A stretch of 64,000 bases of DNA. It comes from Arsenophonus nasoniae DSM 15247. GTDB lineage: Bacteria > Pseudomonadota > Gammaproteobacteria > Enterobacterales > Enterobacteriaceae. A program made the position numbers and the translations under genes. The DNA lies in NCBI RefSeq assembly GCF_000429565.1, contig NZ_AUCC01000008.1, positions 1 to 64,000 of the forward strand, given 5' to 3'. Below the pieces are notes generated by a model. It was not told the DNA's origin. It was given only the letters and a program-made list of their open reading frames with translations, and made no database searches. How positions within the stretch are numbered: the first letter of the stretch is position 1; each line of letters opens with the position of its first letter. Below are positions 47,218-57,639 of this stretch, piece after piece.

Positions 47218-48732
47218 ATGGGATTTTTTACCCCACCAATTTTACAACTGACGATGAAAAATAATATGCCTTTATTTAGCACAAACTCAAAAATATTGCT
47301 TTACTTGTGGGTGTCAGTTTATGCAATTTTATGGATTTGTGGAAGTTATTCATTAGATCCAACTGTACCTTACGATGCTGTTGAAGCGGTTAACTGGGGA
47401 ATGAATGGCGAATGGGGTTCCCCCAAAAACCCTTGGTTTGTTGGTGCCGTTATGTGGCCCGCCATCTACTTAAATTTTTCCTACAGTTTTTATTGGTATT
47501 TTATTCACTTTGTTGGTATAGCGATTGGTATGATAGGCGTATGGCAGTTGGCTTACCGCCTTAGCCACAAAATTGAATTAGCTTGGTTTGCATTATTGAT
47601 ACTCAATTTATCAGGCATCATCAATTTTGATATCATCCCATACAATGATAACTATATTCTGGTCACGCTATGGCCCTGGGTGCTGCTCTTTTTCCTACGT
47701 GCTGTCTATGATCATCCAAAATGGTGGCTTGCCTTTGCACTGGTGTCTGGCTTAGCGACAATGGGTAAATATTCAACCTTGGCCCTTATTGGTACTGTTT
47801 TTTTATTAACCCTTTTTGTGCCTAAGGTGCGAAAAAGTTATCAACAACCACTTTTTTATATTGCCATTGCACTTTGGTTGGCCTTAATCTTACCTAATCT
47901 ATTCTGGTTAATAGAAAATGATTTTTCCGCCTTTAAATGGGTTGATTCACAGATCGAACAAGGGTTCAACCTCCATGTTGTTAGTTCAACATTATCTGTT
48001 TTCTATCCGTTAATTATTGCTACTATTATTCTCTATCTATTAGGCGGTAAAATCAGCTGGCCTAAAGAGCAACCTAATCAATTGGTTAACATTATTTTGT
48101 TACTTCCGTTAGCCGTAATTTTTGGTTGGTTTTTGTTTCATGATGGTGGGAGAATGACAGAATGGTTACAACCATTTATGATGATTGCGGCCCCATTGTT
48201 AATTGGTTCTATTTCCGCTCAACCGAAGAAATCATTACGAAAAACATTTTTTGGCTTGATTATTATTGGCGGCCTGATCTTTTTAGGTTACTGCCTAGTG
48301 TTAAATTATAATATTCGTGGTGCTGGCCAGAAAATGATCGGCATTAAAGCACTCACAGCAGAAGGACAACAGCGCTGGCGGCAAAAGTATGGCCAACCAT
48401 TAAAATATGTTGGTGGCGAAGATAATCTTTATCAATGGTTTATTATCTATGCTTCTGATAGGCCGCACACTATTCAGCCTTGGGATACCAGTGAAGCTCA
48501 GCCACCAAATGTTTATTATCGCGATATTACGGCAGAAACAATCAAAAAACATGGTGCTTTACTATTAGGGCGAAAAGGTAAAGATTGCAGCCAAGAAAAT
48601 TTTACTCGGATGTCAAAATATTGGCCACAATTTACGATTGAAAAAGAAACCATTATTTACCAGTCAGAACCAAGCGCTGATCCGCAATCCATGTGCTTAG
48701 GATTTATTGCGCCAGAGAAAAACAATTATTAA
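47218..48732 (+). CDS. Membrane glycosyltransferase, ArnT/PMT-like (GT39/GT83 type)
   Basis: A 504-residue polytopic protein with about 11 hydrophobic segments. An acidic first periplasmic loop (DPTVPYDAVEAVNWG) fits the polyprenol-linked donor transferases ArnT, PMT and RgtA. The C-terminal 130 residues are soluble. Such enzymes add a sugar (aminoarabinose, galacturonate or other) to lipid A, Kdo or core from undecaprenyl-phosphate carriers. It stands between waaA and waaC, which suggests inner-core modification. No arn genes are seen nearby. The start could also be ATG 47251. Confidence 0.7.
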   Translation: MGFFTPPILQLTMKNNMPLFSTNSKILLYLWVSVYAILWICGSYSLDPTVPYDAVEAVNWGMNGEWGSPKNPWFVGAVMWPAIYLNFSYSFYWYFIHFVGIAIGMIGVWQLAYRLSHKIELAWFALLILNLSGIINFDIIPYNDNYILVTLWPWVLLFFLRAVYDHPKWWLAFALVSGLATMGKYSTLALIGTVFLLTLFVPKVRKSYQQPLFYIAIALWLALILPNLFWLIENDFSAFKWVDSQIEQGFNLHVVSSTLSVFYPLIIATIILYLLGGKISWPKEQPNQLVNIILLLPLAVIFGWFLFHDGGRMTEWLQPFMMIAAPLLIGSISAQPKKSLRKTFFGLIIIGGLIFLGYCLVLNYNIRGAGQKMIGIKALTAEGQQRWRQKYGQPLKYVGGEDNLYQWFIIYASDRPHTIQPWDTSEAQPPNVYYRDITAETIKKHGALLLGRKGKDCSQENFTRMSKYWPQFTIEKETIIYQSEPSADPQSMCLGFIAPEKNNY

Positions 48733-48739
48733 AAACCGC

Positions 48740-48775
48740 GTGACAATGAAATAGGAAAAACATTTTCATTGTCAC
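48740..48775. terminator. Bidirectional terminator before waaC
   Basis: A perfect 12-bp stem (GTGACAATGAAA with TTTCATTGTCAC) and a 12-nt loop between the convergent glycosyltransferase and waaC genes. Confidence 0.6.
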
Positions 48776-48896
48776 ATCATTTCTACCGACATTGGCCTCA
48801 ACCAGACAATTTTGCCAAAGCTAGCTTCAATTTAATCGATAAAGCTCCCTATATTTGATTAAATTTAATTCTTCAACAAATAAATAAGCATTTTCA

Positions 48897-49871
48897 CTAT
48901 TTATTATCAATTTTTAAAATTAATTGTTGATAGACATCATTAGGTTCAATTGTTGCCATATTGCCATCAGCTGAAATAATGGCTTGTTGTGCTTCACCAT
49001 AACCGCCAATTAATCCCGGATCGGTCGGGCCATAGAGAGTAATATTCGGTTTGCTCAGTGCCGCTGTTAAATGGCTTAAACCTGTATCAACGGAGACGAC
49101 TGCTTTGGCTGCGACAATTTGTTGAGCTAATTCGTTTAATGAAAGCTTGGGTAAAACTTCCACATGCTTAAAACCGGCGGCAAGTCTTAGAGCACGTTGA
49201 TGTTCCAGAGCCGTTGCCCACGGTAATTTAACCGTTAATCCTTTAGCTTGTATAGCGGTGATCAATTGTCGCCAATGAGATTCAGGCCAATGCTTTTCGT
49301 CACGTGTGGTGGCATGGAAGAAAATAATATCAGCAGCGTTTTCCTTTGCCAAAACCAGTGGTGAAAAATAGGGGGCAATACCATAATCACCGGCAATAGT
49401 CGGTTTATTATAATGTAAACTCTTGGCAAATAATTGTCGGATACGTTCAACGGCATGTTGCTGTTTATTGACACGATAGCGATAGTCATAAAATAGACTT
49501 GCTAGCGGTTCACGAGCGCTTTTCCAATCATAACCATGACTTACACCACGAGCTATGCGTGTGATTAAAAAGGCACTTTTCAACAATCCTTGTGCATCGA
49601 TCACCGCATCGTATTTTTGCTGTTGTAATTGAGCCCGGAAAACTGCTCTTTGCTGTCTGACAGATTTTGCCAACCAGTTTTTTCGCCAGCGACGAATAGC
49701 TACCGGAATGACTCGCTTAACGGCAGAATGCCAGTATGGAATTTCGGCGAAATTCTCTTCAATAACCCAATCAAACTGGATATCAGGATAGTATCTGACT
49801 GCATCAGTCAGTGCAGGTAAAGTATGTAATACATCACCCATCGATGAGGTTTTAACGATCAACACTTTCAT
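48897..49871 (-). CDS. waaC: LPS heptosyltransferase I WaaC
   Basis: A 324-residue family 9 glycosyltransferase adding the first heptose to Kdo. MKVLIVKTSSMGDVLHTLPALTDA, VIDAQGLLKSA and SVDTGLSHLTAALSKPNITLYGPTDP (split over about residues 255-283) are diagnostic. It lies 2 nt after waaF in the operon hldD-waaF-waaC. Confidence 0.97.
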   Translation of the reverse strand: MKVLIVKTSSMGDVLHTLPALTDAVRYYPDIQFDWVIEENFAEIPYWHSAVKRVIPVAIRRWRKNWLAKSVRQQRAVFRAQLQQQKYDAVIDAQGLLKSAFLITRIARGVSHGYDWKSAREPLASLFYDYRYRVNKQQHAVERIRQLFAKSLHYNKPTIAGDYGIAPYFSPLVLAKENAADIIFFHATTRDEKHWPESHWRQLITAIQAKGLTVKLPWATALEHQRALRLAAGFKHVEVLPKLSLNELAQQIVAAKAVVSVDTGLSHLTAALSKPNITLYGPTDPGLIGGYGEAQQAIISADGNMATIEPNDVYQQLILKIDNK

Positions 49872-49873
49872 TG

Positions 49874-50920
49874 TTACTGACTCTCCGCCAATAACTTAGT
49901 TAATGCGGTCATCACGCGTTCAGGTTTTATATCAATCAAACTTTGATGATAACCACTCTCTGCACTCCCTGTCCTAACCTTATGATAGCCGGTTATTAAA
50001 CGGATAACTTCTACCCGATTTGTCAAGGGCGGCGTAAAATCAGGGCTACTTGGCCCATAAAGCGCCACCAGCGGTCGATTTAAAGCTGCTGCAATATGCA
50101 TTAAACCTGAATCATTACTAACCACCGCTCGACAAGATGCCAATAGATTAACCGCCTGCTCAAGGGTTGTTTTACCGGCTAGATTAAAACAATGTTGCTG
50201 ACAATCGACGGAAAGCGATTGTCGAATATCTTCACCGATATGACGATCTTTTTGCGAACCAAAGATTAAAATTTGATAACCGTGAACAGCAACCAATAAT
50301 TGTGCCAACTCAGCATAATGATAAGCAGGCCAGCGTTTAGCTGGACCAAATTCTGCACCTGGGCAAAAGCCAATAATAGGTAGCTGAGCTGGAATATGAA
50401 AAATGCGTTTACTCTGGCTAATTTCCCTTTCTGTCACGGAAAGTTGCGGCCATAAAATCGGTTTAGGCAGCTCATCGGCGTTATTAACTGAATCTTTTTT
50501 ATAAGCCAAAGCAACATAACGCTGAACCATTTGCGGAAAAGCGGCTTTGTCTAATAGGCGAATATCATTCAGCAACCAATAACGCATCTCACCGCGCCAC
50601 CCTGTACGTATAGGAATTTGAGCAAAAAAAGGCACCAGTGCAGATTTAAAAGAGTTGGGTAAAATATAGGCTTGATCATAACGTCGAGTACGTAACTGAA
50701 TACCAAGCTGACGACGTAAACTGATAGCTAAACGGCCATGACCCAAAGGCATCGATATGGCCTGGTTGACTTCAGACATTTTATTTAATAGAGGCCGGCA
50801 CCAATCAGGTGCCATAACATCAATTTCTGCCTCTGGGTGTAGAGTCTTCAAAGTACGGTAAAGACTCTGCGACATCATCATATCACCCACCCATGAAGGG
50901 CCAACGACCAATATCTTCAT
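49874..50920 (-). CDS. waaF: LPS heptosyltransferase II WaaF
   Basis: A 348-residue GT9 enzyme that adds HepII. MKILVVGPSWVGDMMMSQSL, FCPGAEFGPAKRWPAYHYAEL and SNDSGLMHIAAALNRPLVAL are typical. Length equals E. coli WaaF (348). It starts 11 nt after the hldD stop. The operon supplies and transfers ADP-heptose. Confidence 0.97.
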   Translation of the reverse strand: MKILVVGPSWVGDMMMSQSLYRTLKTLHPEAEIDVMAPDWCRPLLNKMSEVNQAISMPLGHGRLAISLRRQLGIQLRTRRYDQAYILPNSFKSALVPFFAQIPIRTGWRGEMRYWLLNDIRLLDKAAFPQMVQRYVALAYKKDSVNNADELPKPILWPQLSVTEREISQSKRIFHIPAQLPIIGFCPGAEFGPAKRWPAYHYAELAQLLVAVHGYQILIFGSQKDRHIGEDIRQSLSVDCQQHCFNLAGKTTLEQAVNLLASCRAVVSNDSGLMHIAAALNRPLVALYGPSSPDFTPPLTNRVEVIRLITGYHKVRTGSAESGYHQSLIDIKPERVMTALTKLLAESQ

Positions 50921-50931
50921 GCTATTTCCAT

Positions 50932-51870
50932 TTAATCATCGCAATTTAACCATTGCATATAATCAGCAACCCCTTCCGCCACAGTTTTGAACGGTTTATC
51001 ATAACCTGCAGCACGTAATTTGTTGAGATCTGCTTCGGTAAATGCCTGATAGCAACCTTTTAATTTATCTGGAAAGGCAATATATTCCACTGAGAGATTT
51101 TTTTCTTGATGAAAAGCGATTACCGCATCGGCTACCGCCTGAAAAGAATCAGCCTTACCGGTACCACAGTTAAATATGCCGGAGATTTTATTTTGCCAAC
51201 ACCATAAATTAACCGCCGCTACATCACTTACATGAATAAAATCGCGTTTGAATTTCTCACTACCCGCAAAAAGTTTTGGCTTTTGTCCTTGATTAATTTG
51301 GCTATTTAAATGGAAAGCGACGCTTGCCATATTCCCCTTATGACCTTCACGTGGACCATAAACATTAAAATAGCGAAATCCGCATACCTGTGATGTGATT
51401 TGCGGTAAAACTTTGCGGACATATTGATCAAATAAAAACTTGGAATAGCCATATACATTCAATGGCTTTTCATATTGCCGCTCTTCAATAAAATGCTCAC
51501 TACGTCCACCATAAGTTGCAGCTGAAGAAGCATACAAAAACGCAATATCCCGTTCAATACAGTAATGAAGTAACTCTTTCGAATATTCATAGTTATTATT
51601 CATCATATACTGACCATTCCATTCAGTGGTTGATGAACAAGCACCTTCATGAAAAATCGCATCAACATCACCCAGATTATCACCAGCTATAATACTGGCG
51701 ATAAAATCTTCTTTGTCGATATAATCTGCAATATCTAAATCGACTAAATTGACAAATTTAGCCCCATTTTTAAGATTATCGACCACCAAAATGTCACTAC
51801 GTCCTATATCATTCAGTGCTTTAACAATATTGCTGCCAATAAAACCAGCACCACCTGTGACTATGATCAT
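50932..51870 (-). CDS. hldD: ADP-L-glycero-D-manno-heptose 6-epimerase HldD
   Basis: A 312-residue short-chain dehydrogenase/epimerase. NADP site [15 protein letters not shown], catalytic Tyr-x3-Lys in [14 protein letters not shown] and [16 protein letters not shown]. It converts ADP-D-glycero- to ADP-L-glycero-manno-heptose for WaaC and WaaF, encoded downstream. Length is close to E. coli (310). Confidence 0.97.
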   Translation of the reverse strand: MIIVTGGAGFIGSNIVKALNDIGRSDILVVDNLKNGAKFVNLVDLDIADYIDKEDFIASIIAGDNLGDVDAIFHEGACSSTTEWNGQYMMNNNYEYSKELLHYCIERDIAFLYASSAATYGGRSEHFIEERQYEKPLNVYGYSKFLFDQYVRKVLPQITSQVCGFRYFNVYGPREGHKGNMASVAFHLNSQINQGQKPKLFAGSEKFKRDFIHVSDVAAVNLWCWQNKISGIFNCGTGKADSFQAVADAVIAFHQEKNLSVEYIAFPDKLKGCYQAFTEADLNKLRAAGYDKPFKTVAEGVADYMQWLNCDD

Positions 51871-52171
51871 TGGATTTACCTCTATTCAATCGAGATCATT
51901 GTTGCTTATATTGATCTGATAATAACATTTATCCGGCGTTAACCACAGTAACTCATAGGATTTATCCAAACAGGATAACTAACCAGAGGTAATAAAACGG
52001 TTAAAATCCTCAATAAGTTTCTCAATTTTCTATGCTATTATACTAAAATAAATCACAGCAGAACGAGTCAGCGCAATTTCCTGTTATTTATTAAAGATAC
52101 AGAAAAAAGCATTATGGCGCGTCTTTTCACACCAACAAAGTGATGTGTCATGGTTGTCAGGTATTATTTTA
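51871..52171. other. Intergenic between yibQ and hldD
   Basis: 301 nt, the hldD promoter region. E. coli has kbl-tdh and waaH/htrL in this neighbourhood. I see no remains of them. Confidence 0.45.
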
Positions 52172-53149
52172 TTAGGATGAGGAAATTTTTTTGCCAAACA
52201 GTGGCTTTCTCTGTTGAGTAAATAATTTTTTAAAGTCAGGATCATGATAAATAGCATCCACAATATATATCATTAAATCAATACCCGATAATGCTGTTGT
52301 TACTGGTGATATTTTGCAGTAACCGATAACAACTTGCGGTAATTGCACGGGTCGTGCTGGAACTTTCTCCGGCTCTTGTCCAACCGTTCGACTAGCTAAT
52401 TTATCTTTTATCGTATTGTTAAGTAGTTTACTTACCGCCACGAGCTCAATATCGCTAGGTAACTCAAATAATGTTTGGTGTAATACTTGAATGGTAGCAG
52501 GATAGGGGTGGCCAATAACAATACTACTTCCCTGCTTACGGGCAAATGAAATAGCATGGGCAAACTGTTTACGAATTTGTGCTTCTGTTTTTACATCATC
52601 TAAAAAAACATTGCGACGCAAGGTTGGCAGCGCAAAAAATTTAGCTGCTTCATTGACCTTAGTGTTTGCTATTGTCACACTATCGAGAAAATAGAGATCG
52701 TAATGCGAGAGCACGTGCATAACATTTTTCATAGCCACTAAATTAGCCGTCATCGCACTACCCATATGATTATTCATACCTTTAGCATGAGGTACTTGCT
52801 TAATCGCAGCGATAATCTTCTGCTCTATTTCACTGGCACTCATCTGCGGCGTTAAAGTGTTTTTTTCAAGTGGTTGCTGGCTAATCGGTTTCATGGGCAT
52901 ATGAATTAAAATTTCTCGCCCTTGTTGATTGGCTTTTTCGGCCATTTCTCTGCCATAAGGAGAGTCTGGTAAAATGGCAATAGAAATTGCCACCGGCAAA
53001 GCTAATATCTGATTGTCTTCCTTTTTACGATAACCAATATCATCAATCACAATGGCCAATTTGCTAGCATTGACTTGTCCACTGACAAGTAACATGAGCG
53101 CCATGATTATCAAAACAATCCTTTTTAGCACGGTTATCTGCCTAACCAA
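52172..53149 (-). CDS. yibQ: Divergent polysaccharide deacetylase YibQ
   Basis: A 325-residue secreted protein. The signal peptide (KRIVLIIMALMLLVSGQVNA) is followed by a divergent polysaccharide deacetylase domain (KLAIVIDDIGYRKKED; ILPDSPYGREMAEKA; ILIHMPMKP; GMNNHMGSAMT; IVIGHPYPATI). The substrate is unknown. It overlaps envC by 16 nt, as part of the envC-yibQ unit conserved in enterics, and may act in the cell wall. Confidence 0.92.
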   Translation of the reverse strand: MVRQITVLKRIVLIIMALMLLVSGQVNASKLAIVIDDIGYRKKEDNQILALPVAISIAILPDSPYGREMAEKANQQGREILIHMPMKPISQQPLEKNTLTPQMSASEIEQKIIAAIKQVPHAKGMNNHMGSAMTANLVAMKNVMHVLSHYDLYFLDSVTIANTKVNEAAKFFALPTLRRNVFLDDVKTEAQIRKQFAHAISFARKQGSSIVIGHPYPATIQVLHQTLFELPSDIELVAVSKLLNNTIKDKLASRTVGQEPEKVPARPVQLPQVVIGYCKISPVTTALSGIDLMIYIVDAIYHDPDFKKLFTQQRKPLFGKKISSS

Positions 53150-54423
53150 GGCTGTGGATTAACGGTTTTACCTTGACGGCGGATCTCAAAATAAAGCGAG
53201 GAGCGCTGCTGTCCACCACTGCTACCCACTAACGCAACCGGCTGACCTGACCGAACTTGTTGACCCACGTTCACCAATGCACTCTGGTTATAACCATATA
53301 AACTCATATCTCCCTGACCATGATCAATAACCACCACTAAACCATAGCCTTGTAGCCAATCAGCAAGTAAAACACGGCCAGCAGAAATAGCTTTAACCTC
53401 TGTTCCTTCAGCGGCATTGATCACCATCCCTTTCCAGCGTAATTCATCGGAAATACTATCACCATAGTGATGTAGAATCTGGCCGTGAACTGGCCACAGA
53501 GCTTGACCAACAGGACGACCTAAACCGCCAGTACGCGCCATCAAAGCCCGTTCATCTTCGGTTGGACGATAAGTAGTGCCTTTTTGCTGTGCCTGCCGTT
53601 GTTTTGCTCGAATACGCGCCGCCTCTTTCGCTTCTCTTTGCGCCCTAACTTTTGCTTCTCGCTCGGCCTTGGCAATTTTACTTCGCAACAGTGTTTCGTT
53701 ACGTTTCATCACCGCCAAACTCTTTTGATCCGCTTTTAACGTCGATTCCAACGATAACAGGGTTTTCTTTCGAGCATCCTGAGCCGAATCTAGCGTTTTC
53801 TTTTCCTGATCTTGCTTAGCTAAGTTTTTTTTCTGTGCCAATTGCTTTTGCTGTTTCTGTTGTTTCTGCTCAGCAAGTAAGGTCGTGGTTTGCTGCAATT
53901 TAATAATCGTTTGCTGTCTAGCTTCATTTAAGTAGCTATAATAGGCTAGAATACGCTCTTCTCGTTGCCCTTGTTCACCTTTAAATAATAATTCAATCCC
54001 TTTTTGCTGGCCTAATCGAAACGCGGCATCGAGCTGCTTAGCTAACAATGATTCATGAATCTGCTTTTGTTGTTGTAAACGGCTAATATTTTCATTTAAT
54101 TGCGTCACTTCTTTTGCTAACTGCGAAAGTTTTTTACGTGTTTCATGTAATGCACGTCCAGCAGCAGCGATATTTTTTTCCTGACTTTTCAATTGATCGA
54201 GTAAATGGTTTCTCTCAGCTTGCTGCTGTTTAACACTTCTCTCTTTTTCGGCAATATTTGATAACAGATCTTTCAGTTTTACTTTATTGTCACTGATAGG
54301 ATTGGCAATGGTAATTGATGGCCAGATAAAAAATAGCGAGACAAAGAGTAACGGCTTAACCACTACTCTCTTTAGTAGAGCCAAAAGGATTAGGACTAAA
54401 CCATATCGGCTGGTATTGTTCAT
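53134..54423 (-). CDS. envC: Murein hydrolase activator EnvC
   Basis: A 429-residue periplasmic protein. A signal region (about 20-41) is followed by a very long coiled coil (about 45-270, many Gln/Lys/Glu) and a C-terminal degenerate LytM/M23 domain (GRVLLADWLQGYGLVVVIDHG; SLYFEIRRQGKTVNPQPWLGR in pieces). EnvC is recruited by FtsEX and activates amidases AmiA/AmiB at the division site. In E. coli gpmM precedes it; here that gene is missing. Confidence 0.96.
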   Translation of the reverse strand: MNNTSRYGLVLILLALLKRVVVKPLLFVSLFFIWPSITIANPISDNKVKLKDLLSNIAEKERSVKQQQAERNHLLDQLKSQEKNIAAAGRALHETRKKLSQLAKEVTQLNENISRLQQQKQIHESLLAKQLDAAFRLGQQKGIELLFKGEQGQREERILAYYSYLNEARQQTIIKLQQTTTLLAEQKQQKQQKQLAQKKNLAKQDQEKKTLDSAQDARKKTLLSLESTLKADQKSLAVMKRNETLLRSKIAKAEREAKVRAQREAKEAARIRAKQRQAQQKGTTYRPTEDERALMARTGGLGRPVGQALWPVHGQILHHYGDSISDELRWKGMVINAAEGTEVKAISAGRVLLADWLQGYGLVVVIDHGQGDMSLYGYNQSALVNVGQQVRSGQPVALVGSSGGQQRSSLYFEIRRQGKTVNPQPWLGR

Positions 54424-54764
54424 CTTAGTTCAGCATCCTGAAACAATATCACTTAAAATTATTGACAATTACTATAATTAGTAAACATTTCCGCTTCTTT
54501 TAGGATAATACTGAAAAAACTTAATTTCTTCATTTATACAACAAATCACAAAATAACTATAGGTTATTATCAATATTGCTTTCATTCAGCTACTTTTTAA
54601 GTGGTATCAATTAACTGATATCGATAGCAAATATCATCGGTATAAATCCTATTTGCAAAAAAACTCTAGCCAATTTATGCAAATTGGCTGTAATTGCGCA
54701 GCGACAAAGGTATACTTTGCAAACTAGATCTATCTATTATTAACTACGGGAGTAATTACCCCAC
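54424..54764. other. Divergent intergenic envC/yibN, gpmM missing
   Basis: 341 nt of AT-rich sequence with promoters for both sides. E. coli carries gpmM here. I found no remnant of that gene. Confidence 0.5.
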
Positions 54765-55202
54765 ATGATGCAAGAAATCATGCCATTTATTAGCCGGCAT
54801 CCAATACTCAGTCTGGCCTGGATCGCTTTGTTGATCATTGTGATTATTTTAACCTTTAAGGGCTTGTTCGCCAAAACAAAAAACATCACCCGTGCCCAAG
54901 CGATACAACTGATTAATAAAGAAGAAGCAGTCACTATTGATTTACGTTCCCGTGATGATTTTCGTAAAGGACACATTATTGATTCAATTAACCTGACTCC
55001 ATCAGAAATTAAAGACAATAATATCGGAGAATTGGAAAAACATAAGCAAAAACCCATTATTGTTGTCTCAACAAATGGCATGGAAGCATCTAAACCTGCT
55101 GAACAACTGGTGCAATATGGTTTTGAACGTGTCTTTATTCTAAAAGAAGGAATTACAGGCTGGTCTAGCGAAAATTTACCTCTGGCTCGCGGTAAAAAGT
55201 AA
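54765..55202 (+). CDS. yibN: Membrane-anchored rhodanese-like protein YibN
   Basis: A 145-residue protein with one N-terminal membrane segment ([20 protein letters not shown]) and a cytoplasmic rhodanese-like domain ([38 protein letters not shown]). Where the active loop Cys should be, the sequence reads [14 protein letters not shown], with no Cys, so sulfurtransferase activity is unlikely. Two ATG codons are in tandem. In E. coli grxC lies between yibN and secB; it is absent here. Confidence 0.93.
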   Translation: MMQEIMPFISRHPILSLAWIALLIIVIILTFKGLFAKTKNITRAQAIQLINKEEAVTIDLRSRDDFRKGHIIDSINLTPSEIKDNNIGELEKHKQKPIIVVSTNGMEASKPAEQLVQYGFERVFILKEGITGWSSENLPLARGKK

Positions 55203-55274
55203 TTCATCGGACACATCAGCAATTATATTTATAAAATTCAATATCATAAGGACATTTAAAAGGTAATTAACATT

Positions 55275-55751
55275 ATGTCAGAACAAAGTCATGAAGAGAT
55301 GGTATTCCAGATCCAGCGAATTTACACCAAAGATATTTCATTTGAAACACCAAGTGCCCCTAATATTTTTCAGCAAGAGTGGCAGCCTGAAGTCAAATTA
55401 GATCTAGACACCTCGTCTAGTGAATTGGCCGAGCATGTTTATGAAGTTATCTTACGCGTCACTGTTACCGCCACCGTCGCTGATGAAACTGCTTTCCTTT
55501 GCGAAGTGCAACAAGCTGGCATATTTTCTATCGATGGTATCGAACAAAGCCAAATGGCTCATTGTTTAGGCGCTTACTGCCCAAATATTTTATTTCCCTA
55601 CGCGCGCGAATGTATTACCAATTTAGTTAGCCGTGGAACTTTTCCTCAACTAAATTTAGCACCTGTTAATTTTGAGGCCTTGTTTATGAACTATCTACAA
55701 CAACAGCATACCGCCCAAACTGAAAATTCGGCAAATCATCAGGAAGCTTAA
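55275..55751 (+). CDS. secB: Protein-export chaperone SecB
   Basis: A 158-residue chaperone that holds preproteins unfolded and delivers them to Sec[36 protein letters not shown] and [20 protein letters not shown] are typical. Length near E. coli (155). Its stop overlaps the gpsA start (TAATG). Confidence 0.97.
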   Translation: MSEQSHEEMVFQIQRIYTKDISFETPSAPNIFQQEWQPEVKLDLDTSSSELAEHVYEVILRVTVTATVADETAFLCEVQQAGIFSIDGIEQSQMAHCLGAYCPNILFPYARECITNLVSRGTFPQLNLAPVNFEALFMNYLQQQHTAQTENSANHQEA

Positions 55752-56773
55752 TGAACACTGTTTCGATGACAGTTATCGGTGCCGGCTCTTATGGCACCGC
55801 ATTAGCCATTACACTTGCCCGTAATGGCCACCGCGTTTTACTTTGGGGACATGATCCTCAGCACATTAAAAAATTACAACAAGAGCGCTGCAACCACGCA
55901 TTTTTACCTGACGTTCCATTGCCAAACAATTTGTTACCTGAAGCTTGCCTGAAGACGGCAATAACCTCGAGTAACAATATATTGATCGTCGTCCCAAGCC
56001 ATGTTTTTAATCAAGTTTTGCAAAATATCCAACCTTACTTGACGCCACACTCACGCATTATTTGGGCAACAAAAGGATTAGAACAGGGTACTGGACGTCT
56101 GTTACAAGACGTTGCCCGCGAAATACTCGGGGGCAAAATTCCACTCGCTGTCCTCTCCGGCCCAACCTTCGCCAAAGAATTAGCTGCCGGCTTACCGACA
56201 GCCATTGCGGTAGCCGCCTCTAATGCGGAATTTGGTGAAGAGCTACAGCAACTTTTCCATTGTGGTAAAATTTTTCGCGTCTATAAAAATCCAGATATGA
56301 TCGGTGTTCAATTAGGAGGGGCGATCAAAAACGTCATTGCGATTGGTGCAGGTATGTCTGATGGTATGGGATATGGCGCCAATGCTCGCACAGCACTGAT
56401 CACCCGAGGATTAGCTGAAATCAGCCGTTTAGGCATCGCTATGAGTGCCCAACCCTCTACATTTATGGGAATGGCTGGTTTAGGCGATCTGGTTTTAACA
56501 TGTACCGACAATCAATCGCGTAATCGCCGCTTTGGCATGCTACTCGGCCAAGGCATGCAGATTGAAGAAGCAGAAAAACAGATTGGTCAAGTAGTTGAAG
56601 GCTACTTAAATACCAAAGAAGTCCGTGCATTAGCGCAACGCGTTGGCGTAGAAATGCCAATTACCGAGCAAATCTATCAAGTTCTATACGGTAATAAAAA
56701 TGTACTCGAAGCGGCAAATACATTACTTAGCCGCGCAACTAAAGCTGAAATTAATGATACCGGTGTTTTTTAA
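55751..56773 (+). CDS. gpsA: Glycerol-3-phosphate dehydrogenase (NAD(P)+) GpsA
   Basis: A 340-residue biosynthetic enzyme reducing DHAP to glycerol-3-phosphate for phospholipids. NAD site [36 protein letters not shown], and the active Lys in [15 protein letters not shown]. Length equals E. coli (339). It overlaps secB by 1 nt and precedes cysE, as in E. coli. Confidence 0.97.
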   Translation: MNTVSMTVIGAGSYGTALAITLARNGHRVLLWGHDPQHIKKLQQERCNHAFLPDVPLPNNLLPEACLKTAITSSNNILIVVPSHVFNQVLQNIQPYLTPHSRIIWATKGLEQGTGRLLQDVAREILGGKIPLAVLSGPTFAKELAAGLPTAIAVAASNAEFGEELQQLFHCGKIFRVYKNPDMIGVQLGGAIKNVIAIGAGMSDGMGYGANARTALITRGLAEISRLGIAMSAQPSTFMGMAGLGDLVLTCTDNQSRNRRFGMLLGQGMQIEEAEKQIGQVVEGYLNTKEVRALAQRVGVEMPITEQIYQVLYGNKNVLEAANTLLSRATKAEINDTGVF

Positions 56774-56797
56774 TTATTAAAATGTCAGAGTGTGAAT

Positions 56798-57613
56798 ATG
56801 TCGCGACAAGAACTTGAAGAGATTTGGACGACAATTAAACAAGAAGGTAAAACTTTTGCCAATTGTGAGCCAATATTAGCCAGTTTTTTTCATGCAACAC
56901 TACTTAAACATGACAATCTTGGTGATTCGCTTAGCTATATACTAGCCAATAAATTAGCTACCCCGATTATGCCAGCGATTGCTGTTCGAGAGATCATTCA
57001 AGATGCCTATAAAAACGATAAACAAATGATCGCTTATGCAGCGCGTGATCTTAAAGCCATCGTACAACGTGATCCAGCCGTCGACAAATATTCAATCCCT
57101 TTATTATATTTAAAAGGCTTTCATGCTTTACAGGCTTATCGTATTGGCCACTGGTTATGGAAGGTAGACCGCAAGACATTAGCAATATATTTGCAAAGCC
57201 AAATATCCGTCTCTTTTGCGGTTGATATCCATCCTGCTGCTCGTATTGGTTACGGTATTATGCTTGATCACGCAACCGGTATCGTTATCGGTGAAACAGC
57301 GGTAGTGGAAAATGACGTGTCAATCTTGCAATCGGTCACGCTCGGTGGAACTGGCAAAACTGAAGGAGATCGGCATCCTAAAGTTCGTGAGGGGGTGATG
57401 ATCGGGGCAGGAGCAAAAATTTTAGGCAATATAGAAATTGGCAAGGGCGCCAAAATTGGCGCGGGTTCGGTAGTACTTCATGCTGTGCCCCCGCACACTA
57501 CTGTGGCGGGAGTACCGGCGCGCAAAGTTGGAAGGCCGAATAGCAAAAAACCTTCGCTGGATATGGATCAAAACTTTAGCAATTCAATCCATGGTTTTGG
57601 TGAGGGTATCTAA
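56798..57613 (+). CDS. cysE: Serine O-acetyltransferase CysE
   Basis: A 271-residue enzyme making O-acetylserine for cysteine synthesis. The N-terminal helical domain precedes a left-handed beta-helix of hexapeptide repeats (MLDHATGIVIGETAVVENDV; MIGAGAKILGNIEIGKGAKI). KGFHALQAYRIGHWLW and DHATG with the catalytic His are present. The ATG at 56798 is preferred to the GTG at 56792. Length is near E. coli (273). Convergent with trmL. Confidence 0.96.
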   Translation: MSRQELEEIWTTIKQEGKTFANCEPILASFFHATLLKHDNLGDSLSYILANKLATPIMPAIAVREIIQDAYKNDKQMIAYAARDLKAIVQRDPAVDKYSIPLLYLKGFHALQAYRIGHWLWKVDRKTLAIYLQSQISVSFAVDIHPAARIGYGIMLDHATGIVIGETAVVENDVSILQSVTLGGTGKTEGDRHPKVREGVMIGAGAKILGNIEIGKGAKIGAGSVVLHAVPPHTTVAGVPARKVGRPNSKKPSLDMDQNFSNSIHGFGEGI

Positions 57614-57639
57614 CCAACAATAGTTTGTGCAGAATAAAA

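Noticed and set aside
54740-55222. 160-residue frame opposite yibN
   Set aside because: Antisense shadow; yibN has the membrane anchor and rhodanese fold in the expected place next to secB.
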